NCBI GenBank assembly: GCA_949592205.1
Contig: CATIUR010000005.1
Location: 134,685,277 to 134,749,276, forward strand
From: Helichrysum umbraculigerum
Taxonomy: Eukaryota; Streptophyta; Magnoliopsida; Asterales; Asteraceae
Reading direction: 5' to 3'
DNA: 64,000 nt
Shown here: positions 43,301-54,674 of the stretch, piece by piece
How positions within the stretch are numbered: the first letter of the stretch is position 1
Layout of the letters: every line of letters begins with the position of its first letter
The notes under the pieces: generated by a model
Told to the model about the DNA's origin: nothing
Database searches by the model: none
What the model saw: the letters and a program-made list of their open reading frames with translations, nothing else
Position numbers and translations under genes: made by a program

Positions 43301-44633
43301 AAATAAAATGGAATTGAGATGTATATGTCCATTTTAAAGAGTTACTGAAATTGTGTATGTATGTATAGTATACATGATAATAGATGGCATGATAAGTTTT
43401 AATAGAATGAATTAAAATATGCCATCAGTTGTGTGGAGGTTAGTTAATTGTGATTAACTTAATGTAGATATTATAGGAAATGTGTTGGAAAGTAGCACAT
43501 TGTGATATTGTGATGCTTGATTTGTAGTATCATAATATGTTGATTAAGGTTGACTTAGTTGCTATACTAATGGGATATAGTATTAAGTGATTGTGTAGTT
43601 AAAGTTGTAAAAACTTCTAGTTGCTAGTGATTAGTAGTTTAAGATTGCAAAGTTGAATTGAAATAACTGGTTGCTAAGAGAAGATTATTGATATCTTACC
43701 AGTTTAAGTAATAAATAAGTTCTAACTTGATGGTTAGTTAGACTTTGGGAATAAATAGTAAGTATTGATAGATGTACTGTAGAGTATAATCATTAGTGTT
43801 GTGATTATTGTTTGAGCAGTAGTTGTTGTCAACTTTGATGTTGTTGACAATTGATAGGTAGTAATGAAAGGAATTACAAGTGGAAATAAGTCAATGTAGA
43901 GGTTGGTTGATTGTAGGTAAGATTGATTGTAGTACTTTTGTTGATTGAGCAAAGTACTTGTCGATTGTGATTTTACCTACTGAGTTTGACCTCTGCCTTG
44001 CTTATTAAGGTAATATGAATCTGGAGTTACTTTTAAGTAAAAGATTTCATATGATTGTAGTGATAGTGAATATGATTGAATATTCAAAAGAGTATAGGTA
44101 TGAAACTTTTGGATGAAAAGTTGACCTAGTTTTGAATCCTTGATAGTAGAGATTTGAAATTGTTATCTGTATACTAGACTGGTTGTTAGTCGTGAACTGA
44201 AATTAATTTTCAGTGTTGTTAAGTGTGTTGTGATTCTATAACCACTGTTATTGTTATTGTTTCTGTGTTGTTGTTAACAGAGATGAATAGTGGTAATAGG
44301 TTAAAGATTTTAGCACATTGCTAATTTCTGGTTGCATAGACCTATTAAGTAATGTTAAGTCTTACTTGTTGATTAAGTGATTATAAGTTTCACTTGTTGA
44401 AGTAAGTGTTGGTTTTATAAGATATATCTGATTGATGATATGGGTTTGGATGCACTGTATGTGTGCGTGGGAAAACATAGAAGCATGTACATTTGGATAT
44501 GTGCATGTGGAAAGAATTCAACTAGTCTAAAAATAGTTGTAAGTTGCTATTGAGGACTAATGTATGCTAAAGAGTATGTGATTATATCACATTAGTCAGA
44601 TTGATTGAGGTTAGATTTCGGGGACGAAATCTC
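40317..44633 (+). repeat. non-coding interior made largely of short inverted repeats
   Basis: Perfect stems of 5-8 bp recur along the 4.3 kb. Examples: GATCACA-AGG-TGTGATC (40900-40916), TTTGTTTT-n6-AAAACAAA (41688-41709), GTTGAC-ATGTA-GTCAAC (42285-42301), AGTTAAT-TGTG-ATTAACT (43442-43459), AACTGGT...ACCAGTT (43665-43704), a nested pair GTAGGTAA...TTACCTAC around AGTACTTT...AAAGTACT (43913-43980), GTGAT-TAT-ATCAC (44578-44590). A segment at about 41895-42010 is partly repeated at 42010-42120 with its own TATGTTT...AAACATA hairpins. No coding signal. Confidence 0.8.
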
Positions 44634-44650
44634 TTTAAGGGGGGGAGAGT

Positions 44651-46555
44651 TGTAACATCCTCGAAATGGACCTAGTTGTGTTATATTATTTCTTGATTTA
44701 AATTAGTATTTAAATGTGTTTGGAAATAATATTGTTTGAAATAGTTGAAATAATTGGAATAAGAGCCGAATATTCCAATGTGATAAGTGAATTATTAATT
44801 GTTGTAAATTAATATAGTTGACGGTACAATAAAATGTTTGGACTCGCAAATGGTTTTCGGGTTCCAGACAATAGATTGAGATGGGGTATTAAATTATACC
44901 CGTATAATTGAAGGCGGTTTGGGTGAGCCGACTTATATATCCCTTTCCTCTTTTGGAAAGTTTCATTATGAAACTTCAAATCCTTCCAAAACCTTAAGAA
45001 ATCCAAACTAGAAACTGAAATTATAAGCTGTGATCTTGATTCTAGTTTCATAATCATCAGATTTCAATATCATCGTCGTGTTCTTAATCAAGAGTAAGTA
45101 TTCTTGAAATTTGATTTTTATTCAAATTGAGTGAAATTGATGAATTGAAAGAAATTGATGTTAGAAACATGTTATAAGTGATATATGATGATTACTTGAA
45201 GTTATTAGGTGTTTATAACTGTTAGAAATCGAGTTTGGGTGATTTTGTTATAAATTTCGAGGGTTAGGGTTTTGATCAGCGCGCAGAGGGCTGGGACGAA
45301 GGGAGTACCCGGCGGGTACCCCTCTTGCCCGGCGGGTAAGCTTGAAACTTGGGGAAGCCGGCGGCTTCGTGGGAAGCCGGACGGCTTGGTCTTGTTTTGG
45401 TCTGAAGCCGGCGGCTTCTAAAGCCAAGCCGGCGGCTTGTGTGGTTCAATGGATACCCGGCGGGTATGGGCCTTACCCGGCGGGTAAGGCTGTTTTCCAG
45501 CAACTTTTGTGTTAAGATTAGATTCGTAGGAGTTGTAAATATAACTTGAACATAATATGTTAATGTAAGTTATATTGTAGAGTTTAGTTATAATTATGCC
45601 TAAGATAATATGGTGACTTAGGTATTAATTATTATTTGAATAATTGATTTGAATTATTGGATTGATATAAGTTATGTATTGATATTGATTACTAACTTAT
45701 ATTTGATTTATTGATTCTCAGATATGGAGAAGGCTCAGTGATATTAGACTACTGAGTGGACGCCTGAGGTGGTCGGTGAGTGGACTTGTAACCTCAGTGT
45801 GATTTAGTTGTAATGATTTGATTTACAACAAGTAATTTATAGTATTACTTTGATATGATGCATATGTTGAGATATCTTGCCATGATAGTTTAACTAGTTG
45901 TTTACTTGGCTGATTGTGCTAGTATGTAAGACTTTGAGGTCAACTTGATTTGATGGTTGGACTTGTTGTTGTTGTAGACGACAGGAGATCTCGGAAACTT
46001 GATATGTCAGTTTAGAGATCTAGGTCGTGTGTGATTGACAACAAGTTATCGGTAGTTCTGTATGGGCCAATACAGATGATTGATAAGAGTTCCTTGAGTA
46101 CCAAACCGGTATTAGGGTGTCTCAGGGGCCACCGATCCTCATGATGTTGTGTGTATGACATTGATTGGATGTCTAATGATTGATTGATTTTCTGTTTATT
46201 GTTATTTGATGTAAACAGATTGTTATGCTAGGTTGTACTGTTGTTTATAGTTTCATTCACTTAGCTTTATGCTAACCCCGCCACAGTTCTTCCTGCAGGT
46301 TGAAATAGATGGGACATATTGGGCAGGGCAGGAAGTGTTTGAATGGATGGAATGTTTGACAAGCTGTCACTCTGATGTTATATTAATAAATAAAGAGATG
46401 TTTTGAATTATATAACACCGAGTTTGTTGAAACATCATGTATTAAATTTGAAAAAGTTTATTGACATTTTGAGTACATTGATAGTATGTTTTAAACATAC
46501 GCTTCCGAGTCGCAAATATTATATTAAATGTTTATAATTAACGAGGGGTGTTATA
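44651..46555 (+). repeat. 3' LTR of the non-coding element
   Basis: It is a direct repeat of 38397-40301. The difference seen is GATCCGCG versus GATCAGCG near 45277. Confidence 0.92.
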
Positions 46556-46560
46556 TTTTT

Positions 46561-47216
46561 ATCGTCATTTCTGTATAACATACAATCATTGGGACACGCA
46601 GGTATTCTTTTTATTTTTAATCCCATTGGACACATGATTTTTTTTGCCTTGTATGTCGAAACAGGTAACTCATTATCTTCTGGGAGCATTTCATGCAACA
46701 ATTCTAATAGGCATGTGAAACTTTTATCACTCCATCCATTACTTGCTTTTAAATTCATCAATCTCAACACAGCAGAAAGTTTGGTAAAATTTGTACAACC
46801 CTTATATGTTTTTCTGAATCGACAAACAATTGTTGAAATTTATCAATATCCTTTTCAGCAACGTTATCTTCCCAATCATGTAACATGTCATCTAAACTAT
46901 CATAGTCGTTGTATGAATCCTCTTTATTAGCTTCACTACTACATTCGGGAACAGACGTGCTACTATCAACTAATGATTCACCATGATAAGACCAACAATA
47001 GTACCCTGTCGTAAATCCGTTAATTAAAAGATGTTGTTCAATTATGGTAGAATCATCAAAGCATTGGCCATTGACACATTGTTTACAAGGACAATTAATT
47101 ATAGTTCTGCCTCTCTTAACCCGATCATCCTCAGCAACTTTCATGAAATCTGACAATTTTTCCCTAAATTTAGGAGTAACACGTCCTATCTTGTACATCC
47201 ATGTACTCGGATCCAT
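46561..47216 (-). pseudogene. TNP2-type CACTA transposase, N-terminal part with a frameshift
   Basis: The frame starts at 47216 with MDPSTWMYKIGR and RGRTIINCPCKQCVN, the transposase-associated domain that opens plant TNP2 proteins. An acidic Ser-rich stretch follows. Near 46805-46812 the frame changes: sequence matching the family (KGCTNFTKLSAVLRLMNLKA) continues in another frame to MLPEDNELP, KKIMCPMGLK and ACPNDCMLYRNDDKN at the insertion point. A small indel, or a short missed intron, therefore breaks this copy independently of the LTR insertion. Confidence 0.85.
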
Positions 47217-47711
47217 CTAAAACATACAAAATAATGGATTTTAATAAGATACATGTATAAAATGTTACTCCGTAGAATTTAGTTTCAAACTATCTTAAAT
47301 TTTTTTTTTTTTTTGCAAATTACATTGCAGATTTTAGAAGTCACATGTAATGTTAGAATTTTAGCAGATATATTTTTATAACATAACTAATGGAGTAATA
47401 AATTATTTATTAAGCTTATCTCTACCCTAGCTACCCCCAACCTCAACTCCAATTCTGTTCAAAATCTCATCAGCCAATTAGTTTTTAAGTATTTTGATTC
47501 TTCAATTCGATAAGTTCTTCCATTAATTATTCAGGTAACCTTTTCTTTTTGAGATCAGATTATAACATTGAATCACATTTAATTTTCGTTTTGTTCGTTC
47601 TTATCAGTTTATAGTTTGTTACTCGTATTATTCAATTCGATCTTTATATACATATATACATATAATAGTAATCAAATTAACAGTCATAAATAACGATTTG
47701 TAACATCCTTT
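47217..47711. other. upstream region of the CACTA transposase
   Basis: AT-rich with a T run near 47290. Presumably 5' UTR or promoter of the minus-strand transposase. No clear TATA box is assigned. Confidence 0.4.
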
Positions 47712-48015
47712 TAATACGATCAAATTAGAATGACGACAAACGTAATTGAAATTCAATCTAAAATCGATAACTAGGCACTCACTGAATCAAGAATTGAGCA
47801 CGAAGATAATCGAAATGATTACAAGATTCGTAACCAAGTTGATAGGTTCAAAGATTACAGGAGAAAGAAGAAAGTTCAATTGTACAAGCTAATCAGAAAA
47901 TGAAATGCTAATCGATATTTATTCACCCCCACTCAAGCTGCTTGGCACGTGCTTTCTGTTATGGTTATGTTATTATTGTCACGTGAAGATCACGAGAGTT
48001 GTTTGTATCGTATCA
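47712..48015 (-). repeat. 3' LTR of the small element
   Basis: 304 bp, a direct repeat of 51006-51309. The purine tract (minus-strand TTTAAGGGGGTTGGAT) adjoins it at 48016-48031. Confidence 0.92.
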
Positions 48016-48248
48016 ATCCAACCCCCTTAAAGAACCTTGACCTCGAGGTTTAATGTCGAAGTGAGGAAACTTTTGAATACATGAATTGAGATTTGTGACC
48101 CATCATTTCCATCTTTTGTGTTCATCTAAACTTCTGCAGAATCTTTGGCATTGAGGGCATATTCGTAGTCTTTCATTCCCATCTCATATTAAGTCTTAGA
48201 CATATTCAAGGCAAAACTGAGTATTCCCAAAACACCTTGTCTAAGTTC

Positions 48249-49298
48249 CTAACAAACCAGATCATCCAGTATCTTACTTTCCACCCTCTTTACATACAAA
48301 AACAGTATCTCTTGAGTCACTTTATGCAAAGATTGGATTGTAATCTTTAACTTGATAATATCACCTATAGAGAAGTCATGGCCAAAAGCTTCTGCCACAA
48401 TCAAACTAGCAGCAGAAAATTCCCTAAAAGCTCCAAACCTTCTTTGATTATATTCCTGTTGATAACCGGCTGCAACTTTATTGTTAGATTGCATATGCTT
48501 AGATCTCCATTTGGGCCACAAATACATCATTGCCTTTCTTTTTAGTAGGTCTTTGTGCTTCCGAATACACCTTAAGTCACTGGTTCTTGCCCCAACATAA
48601 ATTGAAGGTTGAACAAGTTCACTTTCAACCTCTTCTTGACTTGGTAGCGATGTGGAAATAGATTTAGCTAAAACTTGCAGCCGGCTCCTCCATTTTCGTG
48701 TTGACCAACCAGGTTTCCACTCAAAAGTCTCATCATGATCTGTAAAACCATAATAAAGTTGCCATATTATTTTGTCTTTGAAGAAAGAATTATTAGAAGA
48801 CACATCACCATTATCAACAAATTTAAGCCAGACATCTTCCCTATATAGCTTCAACACAAATTTTCCACCATCCTTTTCCATTCCCTTGTCTTCAAATTCA
48901 TCACCAACAGTTGGAAACTCAGAGTGATAATCATTGTCAATCATGCCACTAGTTGCGGTTCCATTTCTTGAATCTGATACGCGTGTGGATGCATTTGTAT
49001 TGCTTCCCATTAAGCCTGACCAAAATTTCAGTCCTTTCACAGTTTTTCTTGAAATCGTATCAGCAATTAGCTTGGCAAAACTTCTATGTTTGAATTTTGT
49101 AATGTCAAAATTCTTTTCACCAGCTTCGATGTAACCAACTTCGTCATCTTGCACCTTGAGTTTTAGGATGTCAGCAACATTTTCTTTGAATTCTGATTCA
49201 ACACCCTTAATAATGCTTGAGTCCTCATATTTGATCATCTTATGTCTTAATTGACTCGAACAAAAATCTATTCCCGGATTCAAACCACCAAACTCATA
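48249..49298 (-). CDS. unrecognised C-terminal domain of the gag-fusion ORF (349 aa)
   Basis: It starts with YEFGGLNPGIDFCSS and is open to 48249. I find no zinc knuckle, protease, reverse transcriptase or integrase motif. It is rich in charged and aromatic residues (VWLKFVDNGDVSS, WQLYYGFTDHDETFEWKPGW, KRKAMMYLWPKWRSKH) with three WxxxW-like clusters, and it ends LYVKRVESKILDDLVC. Composition looks like a folded, once-selected protein. Removing the transposon at 49307-50063 joins it in frame to the gag part. It may be a captured host coding segment or an undescribed element protein. Confidence 0.6.
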   Translation of the reverse strand, partial: YEFGGLNPGIDFCSSQLRHKMIKYEDSSIIKGVESEFKENVADILKLKVQDDEVGYIEAGEKNFDITKFKHRSFAKLIADTISRKTVKGLKFWSGLMGSNTNASTRVSDSRNGTATSGMIDNDYHSEFPTVGDEFEDKGMEKDGGKFVLKLYREDVWLKFVDNGDVSSNNSFFKDKIIWQLYYGFTDHDETFEWKPGWSTRKWRSRLQVLAKSISTSLPSQEEVESELVQPSIYVGARTSDLRCIRKHKDLLKRKAMMYLWPKWRSKHMQSNNKVAAGYQQEYNQRRFGAFREFSAASLIVAEAFGHDFSIGDIIKLKITIQSLHKVTQEILFLYVKRVESKILDDLVC

Positions 49299-49306
49299 TG
49301 TGTCCA

Positions 49307-50063
49307 AGGTTGAAAAAGTCGTAAGTCGGGGATTAGTCGGTCGGGACATTTTACGGACTAGTCGGGACTAGTCGGATTTTGACTTTTATTGACTTTTTTA
49401 ATATTTTAATAAATTTCAAAATTATATATGAATAAATATAGATGTTACTTGAAGTTAGTACATAAATGAAAGATTGTAGAAGTTTAGGGACTAAATATGA
49501 ATATGCCTAATATTTATAAATGAAAGATATTATAAGTTTAAGGACTAAATATAAATATGCCTAATATTTATAGATGTAAATTAATACTCTGTAACTCATA
49601 GATCGTTCTTTTCCATCTGAAAAAAAAAAGCAGCAGCCTACCATCAACGGTTCAACACAATTATGTAAACCACCACTGTACCGTCGACCAAGTCCGACCA
49701 CCACCACCACAATCGAGATATTATGATCAAAATGTACTCCTCTCTTCTCTTTCTCTTCTCCCTCCTTTCTCTTTTATCTTCTTTAACGATCGTTGACCGG
49801 ATCTTGGTCGCCGGGAAAATCAGATCGACAAAAAACCCGGTTGACCGTCGTTGACCACCGTTGATCGGCCCAAAAACCCGTCTTTGACCCGCCTTTGACC
49901 CAAAAAACCCGCCCAAACCCGGCCAGACCCGGCCACTACCCGATTTTGACCGTTTTTTTCCGGCGTTGACCGACTTTTTGAGCGACTTGGGCCTAGACTA
50001 GTCGCCACCCACATTTTGCCGACTAAACGCCGACTAGTCGGCCGTCTTTCCCGTCTTTTGCAA
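49307..50063. mobile_element. non-autonomous DNA transposon inside the gag-fusion ORF
   Basis: It is flanked by TGTGTCCA (49299-49306) and TGTGTCCT (50064-50071), a 7-of-8 direct repeat. The ends are imperfect inverted repeats: TTGAAAAAGTCGTAAGTCGG on the left and TTGCAAAAGACGGGAAAGAC read inward from the right, each followed by AGTCGG/GACTAGTC motifs. The interior has a 65-bp tandem duplication (about 49440-49575) and TTTGACCC/GTTGACC repeats (49790-49990). The 8-bp duplication points to hAT. No transposase. Confidence 0.7.
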
Positions 50064-50903
50064 TGTGTCCTTAGACGTTTCTGTTTTAGTATTCCCATTT
50101 TTTCCTTTAACATTCTCGGATCCCAGTTTATCACTAGTTGCATCACTTTCAGCTTCTTTAACCACTACCATCTCTATATCTGCCGTTCCCGATTCATTAT
50201 GAACTACCAACTTCTTGTTATATTCTAAACCACTCACATCTTCAAACTTTTGAGAGTTTGGAAAAGGTGGACTGAATTGTTTCTTGATTAAGTTTTTGGC
50301 AGTTTCTTCCATTGTAGCCAAACAATAAGCATCATATAGACTGCGAGGTTTGTAAAGTTCAACCCTCTTTCCTATTTCCGGTTGCAAACCTCCAACAAAG
50401 CAATTAACCACTTTTGATTCATTCAAACTAGTTATCTTGCTAATCAAGGAGTTAAATGCCTTATAATATTCTTGAATGGTACTATTTTGTTTGAGATTTC
50501 TTATGCTTGACATTTCATCAAGCACCTTATATGCGTTCTCATTCTTCTCGTACCTACTTTTATCTTTATCCATACTCTCCCCAAAAGTTACTCCTTCAAT
50601 ACACTCGGTTGCCAACAATGGCCTCAAATCACTTACCATTTGCAAATTACACTTCCGATTGTTTATATCATAAACAGAAAATTGATTTAGTTGATTATTA
50701 CCTTGGTTCACTAATGGCGATTCTCTGTTTTTACTTCCATCTCCTGAATTGAGTGTTTTATTCTCGTTTCTTGCAAACTGTTGAGATATTAACCAACCAT
50801 TGATATTCTTGTTGAAGTTGCCAATTGACCGCTGCAAATCTATCAATGTAGTGTTTAATTCTCGATTACTGATCGGTTCTTCCATCGAGCGCGTGTTCAC
50901 CAT
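50064..50903 (-). CDS. gag-like N-terminal part of the fusion ORF (280 aa)
   Basis: It starts with MVNTRSMEEPISNRELN, a common Ty3 gag beginning, then a helical gag region (about residues 125-205) with NSTIQEYYKAFNSLISKI, SKVVNCFVGGLQPEIGKRV and KPRSLYDAYCLATMEE, which fit the Retrotrans_gag fold. No CCHC knuckle follows; instead there is an acidic and Lys-rich linker to ETSKDT at the transposon junction. The family-typical part before about residue 100 looks shortened. It would contribute to particle assembly in trans with a partner's pol. Confidence 0.8.
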
Positions 50904-50984
50904 TTCGAATCAATTGAACGGTGGAAGTTGAAATTGATTACAGATTCTTCACGATTCAAACTATAATTGGCCGAACGATTGCCA

Positions 50985-51003
50985 GAATCGAGCTCTGATA
51001 CCA
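50985..51003 (-). other. primer-binding site, initiator tRNA-Met type
   Basis: The minus strand reads TGGTATCAGAGCTCGAT, two bases inside the 5' LTR. Confidence 0.9.
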
Positions 51004-51005
51004 AT

Positions 51006-51309
51006 TAATACGATCAAATTAGAATGACGACAAACGTAATTGAAATTCAATCTAAAATCGATAACTAGGCACTCACTGAATCAAGAATTGAGCACGAAGA
51101 TAATCGAAATGATTACAAGATTCGTAACCAAGTTGATAGGTTCAAAGATTACAGGAGAAAGAAGAAAGTTCAATTGTACAAGCTAATCAGAAAATGAAAT
51201 GCTAATCGATATTTATTCACCCCCACTCAAGCTGCTTGGCACGTGCTTTCTGTTATGGTTATGTTATTATTGTCACGTGAAGATCACGAGAGTTGTTTGT
51301 ATCGTATCA
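51006..51309 (-). repeat. 5' LTR of the small element
   Basis: 304 bp, identical by eye to 47712-48015. Confidence 0.92.
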
Positions 51310-51314
51310 CCTTT

Positions 51315-53885
51315 TAATCAATTTCATATATAGCGTTCTTGATTGAGGTTTCACCCTGAGACAGGGGAGTCAACTAGGACAGAATACGACCGGTCTGAAA
51401 CCAAAATAGCTAAATTGATAATGAAACAAAACTAAACGATCTTATGTTTCCATGATCAAATTGAACAATTGAAAGATGCACAGAGGAACCTGGCCGGGCT
51501 GACGTTAATCTAGTTCATATTTATACTGGTTATCAGTTTGCACATTCTTTAGTGTATGTAGTTTTAATTTGAAGATCTATAGATGTCATACAAAATAATA
51601 GTTTTAATTATGTTCTTGAAAATTAGAATGGTTCAATAAATTATCTTGTAATGCAAATTTAGATTATACAGTAGGACAGTAGATACATATGCAGTTAGTT
51701 AGGATGTTGCACATCTATATATTAGATAGATGCTTATTGGATAATTAGGATAAGTATGGCTGCAGCTACTTTTAAATTCATTGTTTGACACTTAATAAAT
51801 TAGAAGAACAGAATTAGTTTCACTATGCCCAAACATTAGAAATAGTTTTGAGTGTAATACTTTGTCCTATTGATTCAGTTGATTGCATTTTTGTGCTACT
51901 ACATGTCTCACCCAAAGAAACGTTCCAAGCGATCAAAGTAGTTGCTTTTTACTGCTGTTACAGTTATTAATCATTTCCTGCCTAATCTTTTTTTAATCTT
52001 GATCTTCATATTGTGGATGGTAGGTGGATCTTTGTTGAAGCTGTCCACACTAGAACGATTGCTGCAACTCTCACACAAAGCACACATATAGACAATGGTG
52101 GAAAGTACAAATAGGTATTTGCTTATGGCTTTCATGGTTTTAGGTTGCATTTGAATTTAGTTCTGATCTAATGTGACCTTATGATTTTTATCTTACAAAG
52201 TTCTTCTTACGTTCAATACTATAACAGTATAATTGGGTTTGCGTAAGGAGTAGTTTCAGTAACGAGCCTAAATAGTTTGATGTTTGAGAGGTAGTTTATA
52301 CACGGGTTGAATAAATCGGGATGGCCCAAGTTGTGTAATCAGGTAGTTGGTTGTCATGTTTGAAGTTTTGCTGCTGGTCTAGGAGCTTCTGACTTTTTTC
52401 CTTTTAGGAGGTCATGTACTAGCTATGTTTCTGTAATAAAGTGGGTCATAGTTGCTTAGTCATTTTGTGAACTTTTATTGTGTAGCAGTTTTGCTGTACT
52501 GTTTTGGTTTGGCCCCGGGTTACAATCTAATGCTTTACTTGTGATCTCATATAAACTCTTATATTGACACGAAAATTTGGTTATTACATTGGTCGAGTTC
52601 TATATATTTTAATTTTACTTGCTAAACTTCAAACTTCATAGAAGTGTGTATATTTTGCCTCTAAAAACATGACTGCTTTAGGTGTTTGTTTTTAAGGATA
52701 TGTGTTGTAAAAGCAGCTAAGTTATTTACTTATACACTCATACATATTTACGTTTATTACGATCAGCTGGATTTTTATTAAGTAATTAGTTGAGCAAAGG
52801 AAACAACCTTTGAGGTCAACCAACTTCTGTTCCGAGGATCACAAAAGATTAATACTTTTTCATGTTGAATCTATTTTGGGTACCAAACTGGTAAAATTAT
52901 TTTCATTAATGGAGGTTATTGATGAAGTTGATTAATGTTATTCTAATAGCATTTGCTGGTTCCATTAGCTCGTGATATGTCAGAGAAAAGTTATAATGTG
53001 AGCTACATTTGTTCTTAGAGACTATTTGATACATATCATTCGAAGTGGTATTATCTGTCCATAAACTTAATAATAGGTCAAATTGGGTCAATAATGGGGG
53101 GTTAATAGAATTTGCTTAAAAAATAAACGGGCATATGTCTTGCACATATCATAAGTCACCTAAAACTAGTCATATATGTTTTAAATACATACCTTATTTC
53201 AAAGGATCAATCAAGCTAGTAGTATATCCGTGTGATATGAGCAAATTCCACAAATGGTCCTAAAAAGAAAATGATCAATCAGATTAACAAATAAAATAAA
53301 TTCCACAAACGGTCCTAAAAAGAAAATGATCGATCAGATTAACAAATAAAACACAAACATAAAGTACAAAAACACACACACCCACATATTTATTACCATT
53401 ACCATATAAAAAAAACGCACACTCAACAAACTTTGTCTCACAAGGAAAAACAGATTTGACACTAACAATAAGCCTATCTTTCATAACTCCCTTCCTCTCT
53501 GTTAATTTATTCATCATCACTTCATTTCACATATACACAATTCTATCTCTATAACTACAACAAATTACAGAAAAATTTAAATTTAACAATTCTCTCTATT
53601 TTGTACTAAAAATAGCATTAAAAATAGCATTGTTAAACATAGATATTTTAAACATAGATATTTTAAACATAGATATGACAGGTAATTAACTTGTAGGGAA
53701 ATTGTTCATACCTTTTAAATTGTTATCTGAATCTGAACTTGAAGAATTTCAATGAGCATTAATGGTGAATATAGATTTATTAAGATCATAAAGAGTAATC
53801 GCTTGAGTTTTATTGTTAATAATAATAATAATAATCACTGTTTAATTGTGAAAGTCGTTGGGGCCGTGGAAAATAGAAGGCAAAA
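51315..53885. other. right part of the CACTA, non-coding
   Basis: AT-rich, no gene recognised. Notable pieces: a two-copy 57-bp tandem repeat at about 53236-53350 (CCACAAATGGTCCTAAAAAG and CCACAAACGGTCCTAAAAAG), a short TTTTAAACATAGATA repeat at 53634-53676, and one stray GACCGGTCT at 51388. Confidence 0.45.
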
Positions 53886-53887
53886 AA

Positions 53888-54080
53888 TCCGGTAGTTCAG
53901 TTTAAAAAATAGACCGGTTCAACATTATAGACCGGTTAGTGTGTTTGGAATTAATGGGCGCAAAAAGTAGACCGGTTTGGACTTTTAAGACCGGTTTGGA
54001 ACTTTAAGACCGGTTGGTGTGTTTGGAATAGAACGCGCGCAGTTTTTTGAGACCAGTTTGCACATATCCGGTCTTTTTAA
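53888..54080. repeat. right subterminal AGACCGGT repeats of the CACTA
   Basis: About eight copies of AGACCGGTT or close variants occur in 190 bp, matching the motif of the left end. Confidence 0.82.
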
Positions 54081-54083
54081 AGG

Positions 54084-54111
54084 GGTCCTAATATGTGATT
54101 CTGTAGTAGTG
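54084..54111 (-). other. right terminal inverted repeat of the CACTA
   Basis: The minus strand begins CACTACTACAGAATCACA at 54111. It matches the left end at 29305-29324 apart from the eroded first bases. Confidence 0.8.
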
Positions 54112-54674
54112 AAAATGTCACAAAGGGTGTGCTCTATGCTAGTAACTTTACACAAATTTCACAAAGGTAGGTTTAAACATAAAAAGATTGAAGATATTAA
54201 TAATTAATAATAACAATATAACGCAATCATATCATAAATTGACATTTATTCAGGTCAGTTCAATACAACGTTCAGCGGATGCTATTCAACACCACAGCTT
54301 CACGGCCAACCAACAACAACAAAAGATGCAAATACATTCGATATTATACAGATATAAATCATTTCGGATTTCGGATATATCTCTGATCTCTGCCTCTATC
54401 CGACCACCAAACGTACCTTTAAATATAACCTCGAAACAATGCAGTAAGCATTACACGACTACGACGCTGTAGTGCTCACCATTCTATACTGAAGACTACT
54501 TTTATAACGCGACATATATTCATTTTTACTAGTAATGTAGCAACTAGATTTCTATATGAACATTTGTCACGATTTAAAACGCTAGTAGAAATTTTTTTAA
54601 CAGAAACGTTTGTATTTTCAAATTAAAGTTCAAATGGAACGTCTTTCGCTTTAAAATGTTAAAATTTGGGGCCC
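54112..54674. other. spacer between CACTA and expansin stop
   Basis: Presumed 3' UTR and downstream sequence of the expansin gene in its right part. No other gene was seen; the plus-strand frame at 54188-54472 has no motif. Confidence 0.45.

Larger units (their letters stand above)
38397..46555 (+). mobile_element. non-coding LTR retrotransposon derivative (LARD-like), 8.2 kb
   Basis: LTRs lie at 38397-40301 and 44651-46555 (1905 bp each; I found one difference by eye). The target duplication is TTTTT (38392-38396 and 46556-46560). The primer site TGGTATCAGAGC starts at 40305 and the purine tract TTAAGGGGGGGAGAGT lies before 44651. The hairpin GATTTCG-GGGA-CGAAATC before the tract is a Tekay/Del hallmark. 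The 4.35-kb interior has no ORF above about 80 codons and no gag or pol motif. Removing it with one TTTTT copy restores the transposase frame exactly (YRNDDKN then LHECRICG). Confidence 0.93.
47712..51309 (-). mobile_element. small non-autonomous LTR element with a gag-fusion ORF (3.6 kb)
   Basis: LTRs of 304 bp lie at 47712-48015 and 51006-51309 and look identical by eye. The target duplication is CCTTT (47707-47711 and 51310-51314). The minus-strand primer site TGGTATCAGAGCTCGAT sits two bases inside the right LTR and the purine tract TTTAAGGGGGTTGGAT before the left one. LTR ends are TGATACGATAC...CGTATTA. Coding content is a gag-like ORF continuing into an unrecognised domain, with no protease, reverse transcriptase or integrase. 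A 0.76-kb DNA transposon interrupts the ORF. Confidence 0.9.
29303..54111 (-). mobile_element. CACTA (En/Spm) DNA transposon, about 25 kb with nested insertions
   Basis: The right end reads, on the minus strand, CACTACTACAGAATCACA (ending at 54111). The left end is a degenerate match, TTACTGCAGAAAGGCTAATA from 29305, aligning after CACTACTACAGAA. Both ends carry subterminal arrays of AGACCGGT. Inside, on the minus strand, are a TNP2-type transposase and a Ptta/En-Spm-ULP1 gene. Subtracting the two nested LTR insertions leaves about 13 kb, a normal size for the group. A clean 3-bp TSD could not be confirmed because the left terminus is eroded (AATTA in place of CACTA). Confidence 0.85.
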
